Source: CAYXLI01 sp964464925 | GTDB lineage: Bacteria > Acidobacteriota > Terriglobia > Bryobacterales > Bryobacteraceae | Direction: 5' to 3' | Length of the DNA: 7,729 bases | Assembly (NCBI GenBank): GCA_964464925.1 | Contig: CAYXLI010000066.1 | Location: 1 to 7,729 of the forward strand | In this document: in pieces, positions 1-5,969 of the stretch | Numbering within the stretch: the stretch's first letter is position 1 | Layout of the letters: every line of letters begins with the position of its first letter | Translations under genes and position numbers: made by a program | Notes under the pieces: model-generated | Told to the model about the DNA's origin: nothing | Database searches by the model: none | Seen by the model: the letters and a program-made list of their open reading frames with translations, nothing else

Positions 1-2
1 GC

Positions 3-146
3 AGCACACGGCTGGCGGCCAACGGAAGACTGGCTGCCTCGGTGATCAGCGGCTACACTCATCCTGCCGACGAGATCTGGAAGATCACCGGCGTAGACGA
101 TCTCGGCAACCAGGTCACCTTAACCGCCACCGTCAAACTGCAATAA
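3..146 (+). CDS. 3' end of an unidentified protein, truncated by the window edge
   Basis: An open frame runs from the left edge to a TAA at 144-146 and gives about 47 residues ending in T-A-T-V-K-L-Q. The visible part alternates hydrophobic and polar residues (I-T-G-V-D-D-L-G-N-Q-V-T-L-T-A), as in the last strands of an extracellular beta-sandwich or Ig-like domain. There is no membrane segment or catalytic motif. The start lies outside the window. It reads in the same direction as the secreted protein at 304, about 160 bases downstream, so the two could be neighbours in a surface-protein locus. That is inference only, and no family can be assigned. Confidence 0.55.
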   Translation, partial: STRLAANGRLAASVISGYTHPADEIWKITGVDDLGNQVTLTATVKLQ

Positions 147-303
147 TTCTGCTGAGCCGGAGCATTGCCGAATCCTGACCCTCGACGGAGCGTGTCAGCA
201 TTCCCGCAGTGCTCGGCTGATTACAGTACTGGTGCCATAAACGTACAAAACACAACATTTATGGTATTGCTAACGGTTAATGCGGTGACTGGTAATACGC
301 CTC
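147..303. other. intergenic region upstream of the PEP-CTERM gene
   Basis: This stretch separates the leftmost gene end from the ATG at 304. A weak nested complementarity exists (AGCCGGAGCATTG near 155 against CAGTGCTCGGCT near 209, with CTGAC/GTCAG inside). It contains bulges and has no T-run, so I do not call a terminator. The right half is AT-richer and is the natural place for a promoter. I could not fit a convincing sigma-70 or sigma-54 (GG-N10-GC) element, and the ATG has no clear Shine-Dalgarno sequence. Confidence 0.3.
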
Positions 304-996
304 ATGAAGCCCCTGTTTACCCTTCTTGGTATTCACATATTTTTTATATTGAGTGTTTCGGCGGCCACGACCTTCACGACGGCCTCTCAAGACACATTTA
401 TCACCATCCATCCGGGCCTGGGTGGCCCTGGTAGCATTCACGGAAGTGAGACGTCTCTGTACTCTGTTTCTGATGGTGCCTCGCCAGGCTATGACACCGA
501 TCCGGTCTTTCGGTTCGACCTCAGCGCCTATGCCGGCGCGACTGTTACGGGAAGCGGAACGATCACATTAACGAGCATTACTAACGTAACGGGTTCGCTT
601 GAATATGTGTTGTATCCAGCCCTGGTTCCGTGGTCCGAAGCCGCCGCGAGCTGGAATAGTTTCGGCGGCTTTCCGAGCTCCAGTTTCTTCACAGTGTCGG
701 CCGCAACCGGAACGCTGGTTGGCGGCACGGGTAGCCAGGTGACCTTCACAATTTCACAATCGATGTTGCAGTCCTGGATCGATTCTCCTGGAACCAACTA
801 CGGTGTCCTGATGCATGGAACCACCAACTGGACAAGTTCAAACGGATTCAGCGACCGACAGTTTGTCAGCCGGGAAGGTGGGACGGGCGCTCCTACGCTC
901 ACGTTCGCTACCTCCGACGCGCCGGAGCCGGCGCGCTTCGCTATGGTCGCGGCCGGCTTGGCCGGAGCGGTGTATTTTCGGCGCCGCCGGGCATAA
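304..996 (+). CDS. secreted DNRLRE-like protein with a PEP-CTERM sorting signal
   Basis: A 230-residue exported protein. Residues 1-20 form a signal peptide: K at position 2, a hydrophobic core, then S-V-S-A before the mature A-T-T-F. The body (about 22-203) is rich in Ser, Thr and Gly. It has features of the DNRLRE/CBM-like surface domain: D-T-F-I near the start, a V-F-R-F-D-L-S strand (68-74), a V-P-W-S-E-A-A-A-S-W-N segment (108-118), and a closing F-V-S-R-E-G-G-T-G-A-P-T-L-T-F strand. The C-terminus is a textbook PEP-CTERM signal: P-E-P at 207-209, a hydrophobic helix (about 212-225), then R-R-R-R-A. In other bacteria this signal is recognised by an exosortase, which cuts the protein and releases or anchors it in connection with exopolysaccharide. 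No exosortase gene is in the window. The gene looks intact. The start is fixed by the signal peptide, because the upstream Shine-Dalgarno is weak. The PEP-CTERM call is firm; the DNRLRE call is moderate. Confidence 0.85.
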   Translation: MKPLFTLLGIHIFFILSVSAATTFTTASQDTFITIHPGLGGPGSIHGSETSLYSVSDGASPGYDTDPVFRFDLSAYAGATVTGSGTITLTSITNVTGSLEYVLYPALVPWSEAAASWNSFGGFPSSSFFTVSAATGTLVGGTGSQVTFTISQSMLQSWIDSPGTNYGVLMHGTTNWTSSNGFSDRQFVSREGGTGAPTLTFATSDAPEPARFAMVAAGLAGAVYFRRRRA

Positions 997-1014
997 GAGC
1001 CGCTGTCGCGGCCC

Positions 1015-1097
1015 CGAATCTGCAGCGTCCGCTGCGTCCCCAGAGGCCTAAGGCCCGGCCTTCGGCCTCTGGGGACTTCGCTCCGGCCGCAGATTCG
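1015..1097. repeat. large imperfect palindrome (two-tier inverted repeat)
   Basis: The outer arms CGAATCTGC (1015-1023) and GCAGATTCG (1089-1097) are perfect reverse complements. Inside them, GTCCCCAGAGGCC (1036-1048) pairs perfectly with GGCCTCTGGGGAC (1064-1076). The centre continues as AAGGC/GCCTT around a CCG loop, with one T-C mismatch. The 12-base stretches between the tiers do not pair. It begins 18 bases after the PEP-CTERM stop and could end that transcript, although no T-run follows. The size and two-tier form also fit a dispersed REP/MITE-like element. Confidence 0.75.
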
Positions 1098-1140
1098 CCT
1101 TCAGGAGCACAATAGGTGCAGTAAGCTAATTTCGTATTTA

Positions 1141-1362
1141 TCCCTGGACGGTTTTTCGTGGCAGGTCAGATCGGACGCGGCAGGAGAACGCGCCGCGGCC
1201 ATCTACAGCCTGTTGGGATCGGCCAAGCTGAACGGGATCGATCCGGAAGCCTCCCTGGGAGCGGTGCTGCGGCGCATCGCCGATCATCCCATCAACAGGA
1301 TTGCGGAACTGTTGCCATGGAATCTGTTTCCGGCGTACCCGCCAGCAACGGAGACCGCATGA
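1141..1362 (+). pseudogene. C-terminal remnant of an IS66-family transposase
   Basis: An open frame without its own start ends in TGA at 1360-1362. From about 1171 it reads S-D-A-A-G-E-R-A-A-A-I-Y-S-L-L-G, then S-A-K-L-N-G-I-D-P-E, then I-A-D-H-P-I-N-R-I and E-L-L-P-W-N. These blocks match, in order, the extreme C-terminus of IS66 TnpC transposases, a DDE enzyme that moves the element by cut and paste. About 65 residues remain of a protein normally near 500, and the catalytic residues are gone. Upstream of 1171 the reading (G-F-S-W-Q-V-R) fits the family poorly, so the break is probably there. No IS66 accessory gene or convincing terminal repeat is nearby. The remnant is inactive. Confidence 0.85.
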
Positions 1363-1388
1363 CACACCGGCCGCCCCAAAGCAATCGC

Positions 1389-1412
1389 GCCCACAATTTT
1401 CGAATTGTGGGC
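1389..1412. repeat. perfect 10-bp hairpin with a TTCG loop
   Basis: GCCCACAATT (1389-1398), loop TTCG (1399-1402), then AATTGTGGGC (1403-1412), a perfect stem. It lies 26 bases after the transposase-remnant stop and about 45 bases before the TTG start of the KTSC ORF. There is no T-tract on either side, so intrinsic termination would be weak. It may instead be a relic of the insertion element's end, or an mRNA-stabilising stem. Confidence 0.7.
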
Positions 1413-1458
1413 ACAAGGCGCAATGAGGCTAAAGAGCTGAATCTGGACTGGCAGTCGC

Positions 1459-1656
1459 TTGACTCGGAGCTTGGCTGCGGCAGCGTACGATGCACCGCGG
1501 CGCCGCCTCTATCTCCGCTTCCACAGCGGCGACGTTTCTCGCTACTTCAGATTCCGCGCCGAACAATACCGCGAGCTTCTCGAAGCCGAGTCTCACGGGC
1601 GTTACTTCCTCAGCCACATCCGGAATCAATTCCCTTACGAACGACTCCCTCGTTAG
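1459..1656 (+). CDS. KTSC-domain protein, 5' end possibly frameshifted
   Basis: A 65-residue ORF from a TTG start. It reads A-A-Y-D-A-P-R-R-R-L-Y-L-R-F-H-S-G-D-V, then A-E-Q-Y-R-E-L-L-E-A-E-S-H-G-R-Y-F, then H-I-R-N-Q-F-P-Y-E-R-L. This is the KTSC domain, a small domain of about 60 residues named after the lysyl-tRNA synthetase C-terminal region in which it was first noted. It also occurs as free-standing proteins of unknown function, presumed to bind nucleic acid. The family usually begins with a short strand just before the A-Y-D block. Here that strand (N-L-D-W-Q-S-L-D-S-E-L, about 1440-1472) is in a different frame, one base off, and the in-frame path upstream meets TGA at 1438-1440. Either the gene starts at TTG 1459 with a shortened N-terminus, or one base has changed near 1470. 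It ends 69 bases from the convergent permease stop. Confidence 0.7.
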   Translation: MTRSLAAAAYDAPRRRLYLRFHSGDVSRYFRFRAEQYRELLEAESHGRYFLSHIRNQFPYERLPR

Positions 1657-1725
1657 AGCCTCACTCGTCAGATCAAGACGGTCTCGACCGGACGCTTACA
1701 TTCCTCATTGTTCGCTACGGACACT
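1657..1725. other. short gap between convergent genes
   Basis: These 69 bases separate the KTSC stop from the permease stop on the opposite strand. The only symmetry I see is a short GGTCTCGACC palindrome near 1680. No bidirectional terminator with a T-run is visible. Confidence 0.4.
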
Positions 1726-4119
1726 TCACGACCGCTGGAGCGTCTCGCGAGGCGAAGCGTTTGCGGCCTTGCGAGCCGGCAGAATTGCGGCCACAAAAAC
1801 AGATAGCGTGAGCACCAGGGCGGCGGCTGCGAATGTGATCGCATCCACCGGGGAGACGCCGAACAAGAACCCTTCTATCAACCGGGTGAACGCAGTGGCC
1901 AGCATAATCCCAGCTATGAGACCCGCGCCCGCCCAAGTCAGACTCTGCTTTAACATCAACATCACGATATCGCGTGGGCGGGCGCCCAGAGCCATCCGAA
2001 CCCCCACCTCATACCGGCGTGTACGGGCAATGTGAGTAACTAATCCGTAGACGCCGACCACCGCAAGGATGAATCCTAGAATAGCGTACATACCAAGGAT
2101 TAGCACTCTCAGGCGCGCTGGGTTGGCTGCGCTCTTAAATTCGTTTTCAAGCGCCTCCACATCGAGACTTCTGCCGGTAATCTCCCGAATACGTGCGCGC
2201 ACTGGCTGAACCGCAGCGGCGCAGGATTGAGAACATCGCACGGTCAGGAAAATCGATGAATACACGGACTGGCCACGGTATCCGTCGAAGAAAGGCAGAT
2301 AGATGTGTGGCTCCGGCGACTGCTCCAACACTGTATCGCGGACATCATCCACCATTCCGACGATTTCGCGAGCGGTCGATTCGCCATCAAGACGTATTTC
2401 AGAACCTACCGGATTAGCGGGGAGCCCGATCCGTCTGGCCATAGTGATGTTCACAATCGCAGTATGTTTGCCGAAATCATTGAAGGAATGGCCGGCTAGC
2501 ATTGGGACTTGTAGCGTCTGGAAGTAGTCGGCTGTTACGGCTGAAATGACGCAACCGAGGTAACGGTCGGCATTTCGAATAAACACCTGGCCGCGTTCGT
2601 CGGTCACGAGAGGCAGCAAGGATGCAACCGCAGCCGTATCTACGGCTGCAGAGTCATGCAAGCTACTGAGTAATGCACGCACTTGGGCAGGGAATCTCGT
2701 TTCCGCATTGGGTCCTCGAACCTGCGGCACGCGCGCAAAGAGGACGCGCTGAGGCTCGAACCCAGTCTTTACCGCGGATAAGTTCATTAGAGTCCTGAGC
2801 GCCAGACCCGCGCCAATAGTCAGCAGGAGGGCCAACGCGGTCTGAACACAGATCAGCCCCCGCCTCATGATGATGCCGGTTGGACCACTCAAACGGACCT
2901 CCTGTTCACGTAGTGAATCGAGCGGGCTCTGTCTGAACAACTGGAGAACAGTGGGCAAACCAGCACATAGTCCTACAACCAGGGACACTAAGATCGAGAA
3001 TCCGCATACGAGCGGATTCAACGCGGGCTGAATCAGAACCAAGTCAAACGCTGGCAGGAGTGTTTTTATGGCGACATTCACGGTGCCCCATGCGACGCAT
3101 AGGCCACCGAGTCCGCTGATCGCGCCCAGTAGGAGTGCTTCCGTGATGAGTTGGCGGATCATCCTCGCTGCGGATGCGCCGAGGCTCATGCGAATGCCGA
3201 GTTCGCGACGGCGCCCGGCGGCCAGCCCAAGCAGGATCGTTATGCTATTGGATAGCGCGATCAGGAGGACGCAAATGGCACCTGCTAACAAGGCGGACAG
3301 GATGAGCCGGACATTCTTGACCAACAACTCACGTAGGGGTCGGATGCCGATGTCGTCTCCGAACCGGACACCCGTCCTCGGTGTATAGAGTGCATGTAGC
3401 TGAGCTAAGCGTACGAGCAACTCGCTTCGCGCTACATCGGTAGTCAAACCGGGTTTTAGTCTTGCGAGCCAACCTGATTCAGCGCCGCGAGGCAATAAGG
3501 ATCCGGAGGGCAGCAAATCAACGGGCCCTTTCTCATAAAGATCGCGGGGCAGCCACAATTTCGCATTGCCAGGAAAGGCAAACCCTTCGGGTAGGACACC
3601 GATTATCGTGTGTGGGATCGCGTTGATCCGAATCTCTGTTCCGATAACGGATGCAGCGCTACCGAGCACGTTCCGCCAGAACCCGGCTCCGATGATGACA
3701 ACCTGTTGTCGGGAATCGCCGTAGTCTTCGAGACGGAACGATCTGCCACGCAGAGGAGATACACCGAGAGCGGAAAAAAAAGAGGAGGAGACAACGGCAG
3801 CCGGTACCGTTTCGTCGCTATCGCCAGGGTTGGAATTGGATAAGAAGACCGATCCGCTCGAGTATGTCGCCATATCCTCGAGACTGTGGACTTGACTCCA
3901 CCAGGAGATCGCATGTCCATCCGGCGGGTTGGCGAGTCCGCCGAAATGCACGACGCGTTCGATGTCGCTGTGCGGAATGGGGTGTAGCACCAGGCCATCG
4001 ATGATGCTGAACATAGTTATCGTTAGGCCCAGGCCCAGCGATAGGCTGATCAAGACAAGTGTATAAGAAGGACAGTTTCTGGCGAAAGTGCGTCGAAAGT
4101 ATTTGAGGTCGTCTAGCAT
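1726..4119 (-). CDS. ADOP-type ABC transporter permease (MacB-like periplasmic domains, double FtsX)
   Basis: A 797-residue integral membrane protein with the duplicated MacB/FtsX layout of the acidobacterial ADOP family. The order is: membrane segment (about 20-45, leading into I-I-D-G-L-V-L-H-P-I-P); MacB-type periplasmic domain (about 50-260); three-helix FtsX block (about 270-395) with G-R-R-R-E-L-G-I-R-M-S-L-G-A; a fifth helix (about 419-445); a second periplasmic domain (about 455-665); and a second FtsX block (about 673-790) with R-R-Y-E-V-G-V-R-M-A-L-G-A. The repeated R-R-x-E-x-G-x-R-M-x-L-G-A loop marks the family. The family works with a LolD/MacB-type ATPase on export or envelope tasks; the substrate here is unknown. 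Many members carry about 70-80 extra charged N-terminal residues that are absent here. The start is supported by AGAAAGG 8 bases upstream. No ATPase gene is adjacent, as is usual for these 'orphan' permeases. The gene looks intact. Confidence 0.93.
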   Translation of the reverse strand: MLDDLKYFRRTFARNCPSYTLVLISLSLGLGLTITMFSIIDGLVLHPIPHSDIERVVHFGGLANPPDGHAISWWSQVHSLEDMATYSSGSVFLSNSNPGDSDETVPAAVVSSSFFSALGVSPLRGRSFRLEDYGDSRQQVVIIGAGFWRNVLGSAASVIGTEIRINAIPHTIIGVLPEGFAFPGNAKLWLPRDLYEKGPVDLLPSGSLLPRGAESGWLARLKPGLTTDVARSELLVRLAQLHALYTPRTGVRFGDDIGIRPLRELLVKNVRLILSALLAGAICVLLIALSNSITILLGLAAGRRRELGIRMSLGASAARMIRQLITEALLLGAISGLGGLCVAWGTVNVAIKTLLPAFDLVLIQPALNPLVCGFSILVSLVVGLCAGLPTVLQLFRQSPLDSLREQEVRLSGPTGIIMRRGLICVQTALALLLTIGAGLALRTLMNLSAVKTGFEPQRVLFARVPQVRGPNAETRFPAQVRALLSSLHDSAAVDTAAVASLLPLVTDERGQVFIRNADRYLGCVISAVTADYFQTLQVPMLAGHSFNDFGKHTAIVNITMARRIGLPANPVGSEIRLDGESTAREIVGMVDDVRDTVLEQSPEPHIYLPFFDGYRGQSVYSSIFLTVRCSQSCAAAVQPVRARIREITGRSLDVEALENEFKSAANPARLRVLILGMYAILGFILAVVGVYGLVTHIARTRRYEVGVRMALGARPRDIVMLMLKQSLTWAGAGLIAGIMLATAFTRLIEGFLFGVSPVDAITFAAAALVLTLSVFVAAILPARKAANASPRETLQRS

Positions 4120-4127
4120 ATTAGGAA

Positions 4128-4134
4128 CCTTTCT
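4128..4134 (-). promoter_or_regulatory. ribosome binding site of the ADOP permease
   Basis: On the minus strand AGAAAGG lies 8 bases before the ATG at 4119. It supports the short N-terminus of the permease. Confidence 0.6.
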
Positions 4135-4153
4135 GGCGGCAATGCCGCGCGAA

Positions 4154-5011
4154 TTACATCGCAGCGCACTGTTGATGGTTCCTCAGACTCCCGTAGACGA
4201 GCGCGACGGAAGATGCGCAATGCTCGACCGTGCACTTTTGCAAACAGATTTTTCGGCCGTTGCTGCCGAGGAATGATCGAAGCCTGGGATCCCCAATCAG
4301 CCGCGATAGCGCCTGTGCGAGGACCGCAGGCTCGGGCTTAACAACAATGCCGCGGTTATTGCCGACCAGTTCCCGAAGTCCGCCGTCATCGGAAACTATG
4401 ACAGGTACGCTCATAGACATCGCTTCGAGAATCGCCATCCCCAACGGCTCCCGTTCCGAGCATAATACACATATGTCGGCAGCTGCTTGGATCCGGCGTA
4501 CATCCTTCTGAAACCGCAGTTTTGTGGTTCGTACCCCGACACCAGTCCGAAGCAGCAGGGCGTCTATGTAGTTCTCCCATTCGGTTGAGCTGTAGGATTC
4601 CCCCACGAGCATGAGATGAACGTCGTCTCGTTCGGGCAGAGAGGCAATTGCCTGTACCAACAGGTCGTGTCTCTTGTTTTGAGAGTACCTTCCGATCATG
4701 AGTATCGTGATTAACCGGGGGTCGATACCGAGACGTTCTTTTGCATCCGCTTTATCCGCATCACTTACTGGCAACCATACTCCGGTATCTACTCCGTCAT
4801 GAATGGCAGTAACCTTGTCCGCCGCCGTTCCAGCCTGGATTGCTTTGGTCTTTACGTACTCAGACACCGCGATCACCGCATCACACTGTCGAACCGTATC
4901 GATGATGGGGCCTATGGAGGCCACGCGGAGGTGGTAAACGAGGGCACAGTCGCGCAATTTGGCGAGATGAGCGAGTAGCGGTCCACTAAAACTGTTAAGG
5001 TGAACGCGCAC
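4154..5011 (-). CDS. GT4-type glycosyltransferase, 5'-truncated (probable pseudogene)
   Basis: The frame encodes most of a GT-B retaining glycosyltransferase of family GT4. These enzymes move a sugar from a nucleotide donor to a cell-surface glycan or lipid acceptor. Visible, from the GTG at 5011: V-H-L-N-S-F-S-G-P-L (end of the N-terminal acceptor half); D-A-V-I-A-V-S-E-Y-V; I-H-D-G-V-D; the donor-half opening M-I-G-R-Y-S-Q-N-K-R-H-D-L-L-V; the E-x7-E donor signature E-P-L-G-M-A-I-L-E; and V-P-V-I-V-S-D-D-G-G-L-R-E-L-V. From GTG 5011 it is about 285 residues against 360-400 for the family, so the first Rossmann strands are missing. The frame stays open to a TTG at 5104, but those 31 codons are an out-of-frame reading of the upstream gene and show no GT4 character. 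No in-frame ATG precedes the one at residue 136 (counted from TTG 5104). The stop is 34 bases before the permease ATG. It is likely inactive. Confidence 0.75.
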   Translation of the reverse strand: MRVHLNSFSGPLLAHLAKLRDCALVYHLRVASIGPIIDTVRQCDAVIAVSEYVKTKAIQAGTAADKVTAIHDGVDTGVWLPVSDADKADAKERLGIDPRLITILMIGRYSQNKRHDLLVQAIASLPERDDVHLMLVGESYSSTEWENYIDALLLRTGVGVRTTKLRFQKDVRRIQAAADICVLCSEREPLGMAILEAMSMSVPVIVSDDGGLRELVGNNRGIVVKPEPAVLAQALSRLIGDPRLRSFLGSNGRKICLQKCTVEHCASSVALVYGSLRNHQQCAAM

Positions 5012-5339
5012 GGAGTACAAGGTGATCCTCGCCCCAATCGACGAAGGTCGGCGCGTAGGATAACTCGTACCTGCCCAATCGCATTTCTCGCGAGTCTCTA
5101 GCAATCAAGACCGTAACGACTCTTCCCCTCGATCGCGGAATAAGAAGAGATTGACTTCCGGAGTTCCGGAGAATGAAGTGCGCCTGCAGTTGAAGAAAAG
5201 CCACATCATCGTCACCGAGGCAATATCGCTCCTGTACTGGTTTTATCTCCAGACTCAACGCGCTCTGTTGTCCCGGCAACGTAGACATTGCAAGATTGAT
5301 TGCAACCAGCCAGGTCTCAAGCATCCGGACATTACTCAT
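4995..5339 (-). CDS. secreted protein of unknown function, 3'-truncated
   Basis: A 114-residue ORF with a very good ribosome binding site (GGAGG, 9 bases before the ATG). Residues about 7-27 look like a signal peptide (L-V-A-I-N-L-A-M-S-T-L-P-G-Q-Q-S-A). The rest alternates beta-type strands: L-S-L-E-I-K-P-V-Q-E-R-Y-C-L-G, then F-I-L-R-N-S-G-S-Q-S-L-L-I-P-R, then V-L-I-A-R-D and Y-E-L-S-Y-A-P-T-F-V. This suggests the first half of an exported Ig-like or immunoglobulin-fold domain. I do not recognise a named family. The final residues after W-G-E-D run out of pattern and stop at a TAA that lies within the glycosyltransferase remnant, whose frame is different. The gene therefore appears cut off where the two meet. 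Confidence 0.55.
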   Translation of the reverse strand: MSNVRMLETWLVAINLAMSTLPGQQSALSLEIKPVQERYCLGDDDVAFLQLQAHFILRNSGSQSLLIPRSRGRVVTVLIARDSREMRLGRYELSYAPTFVDWGEDHLVLRARSP

Positions 5340-5497
5340 TGGTATAAACCTCCGCCAATGGATTTAAAACAGTGATCCAACACAAATTGAGTATTAAGCC
5401 TGTTTTGCCCTGGAGGGCTACCCGAACCGGAGTCAGTAGGGAACTGCCCTGTCTGATGGCCAAGTTTCATGTAGAAGAAGCGCCCGCCGAGAGTCAC
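5336..5497 (-). CDS. possible 53-codon ORF with 4-base overlaps on both sides
   Basis: It reads from a GTG at 5497 whose GTGA overlaps the TGA of the RHS remnant. It stops at a TGA sharing ATGA with the next gene's ATG at 5339. An internal ATG at 5470 would give 44 residues. The product begins V-T-L-G-G-R-F-F-Y-M-K-L-G-H and ends K-S-I-G-G-G-L-Y-Q. G-R-F-F could be the displaced G-R-F of an RHS core (compare S-I-G-R-F-L-T-P-D in remnant 2), so this may be the frameshifted tail of RHS remnant 1 and not a separate gene. The GGAGG of the following gene lies inside its end. I do not recognise a family. Confidence 0.3.
   Translation of the reverse strand: MTLGGRFFYMKLGHQTGQFPTDSGSGSPPGQNRLNTQFVLDHCFKSIGGGLYQ
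5349..5353 (-). promoter_or_regulatory. strong Shine-Dalgarno (GGAGG)
   Basis: GGAGG on the minus strand, 9 bases before the ATG at 5339. It selects that ATG over the in-frame ATG five codons later. Confidence 0.65.
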
Positions 5498-5913
5498 CCG
5501 TCAACCCAGTCCCGAAATCCGCGTAACTGAACTGACCAGAGTTCGAGTCGTAAAGCGGAACCACGCTCCTCCCCGAAGGGATAATACTTGCCATTGGACC
5601 CCGGCCGGTCCCGCACCGCCAGTTTCTTCCCGCCGAACCAGAACTGCGTGCTCAGCGTCGTGAACTGGAACGGGTTGAACCCATCGTCGTTCACCTGGTA
5701 CACACCCAGCTTCTTGTTCCCGACATAGAAGGAAACCTCTTCCGTCCCGTCATCCCCACGCTTCTTATAGATCCGTTTGTTGTCCGGCGCATATCCGTAA
5801 TACTCGGCATACAGCGTCCTGCCCTGCGCGGTTGCCATCCGGTTCTCCACATCGAACGTGAAAGCCTGAATCGGCGCCAACGGCCCAACCCCCGCCATTG
5901 TTGCCGTTCGCAT
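5494..5913 (-). CDS. RHS-repeat core fragment 1 (probably broken)
   Basis: A 139-residue piece of an RHS/YD-repeat protein, the large secreted shell that encloses polymorphic toxins. Recognisable blocks are F-T-F-D-V-E-N-R-M-A-T-A (18-29), Y-Y-G-Y-A-P-D-N-K-R-I-Y-K-K (38-51), E-E-V-S-F-Y-V-G-N-K-K-L-G (58-70), F-W-F-G-G-K-K-L-A (91-99) and Y-Y-P-F-G-E-E-R-G-S-A (110-120). Both ends are damaged. Upstream, codons for T-N-Y-Y-E-Y-D-A-N-G-N (to about 5932) are in another frame, so a shift lies near 5900. After G-S-A the frame drifts to W-V-D-G and stops, while the next frame reads Y-D-S-N-S-G-Q-F-S-Y-A-D, the expected RHS continuation. The usual D-Y-A-D-Q-R-Y-Y core end and any toxin domain are lacking. 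It shares DNA with remnant 2. It is unlikely to work as it stands. Confidence 0.7.
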   Translation of the reverse strand: MRTATMAGVGPLAPIQAFTFDVENRMATAQGRTLYAEYYGYAPDNKRIYKKRGDDGTEEVSFYVGNKKLGVYQVNDDGFNPFQFTTLSTQFWFGGKKLAVRDRPGSNGKYYPFGEERGSALRLELWSVQLRGFRDWVDG

Positions 5914-5930
5914 CGTACTCGTAATAATTC
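5555..5930 (-). repeat. direct repeat, copy 1 of a shared RHS segment
   Basis: This segment matches 7026-7260 in the same orientation. Similarity begins abruptly at GAATTATTAC and ends at GGTTCCGC on the minus strand. Copy 1 is 141 bases longer, almost entirely because of about 46 in-frame codons (from the Y-V-G-N-K-K block to P-G-S-N-G-K) that copy 2 lacks. Flanking sequences differ on both sides. Confidence 0.8.
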
Positions 5931-5969
5931 GTCGGTCACGCCATTCGGATATCGATCTCGCGGGAACTG

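Noticed and set aside
240..303. Possible sigma-54 promoter for the PEP-CTERM gene
   Set aside because: Some PEP-CTERM genes are sigma-54 controlled, so I looked for GG-N10-GC. The candidates near 262-292 do not have correct spacing.
165..434. 89-codon plus-strand frame before and overlapping the PEP-CTERM gene
   Set aside because: It overlaps the well-supported signal peptide in another frame, with no motif or ribosome binding site.
1158..1811. 217-codon plus-strand frame beginning with GTG
   Set aside because: It crosses the IS66 remnant, the hairpin and the KTSC gene in the wrong frame for most of its length. Only a short stretch near 1422-1472 may hold displaced KTSC codons.
1490..2035. 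181-codon plus-strand frame
   Set aside because: It shadows the KTSC gene and then runs antisense to the permease. Its composition is Arg/Ser/Ala-rich with no domain pattern.
3603..3998. 131-codon minus-strand frame inside the permease
   Set aside because: It is an alternative-frame shadow of a strongly supported permease reading.
5691..5939. 82-codon minus-strand frame overlapping RHS remnant 1
   Set aside because: It is an out-of-frame reading, full of Arg and Trp. The RHS motifs are in the other frames.
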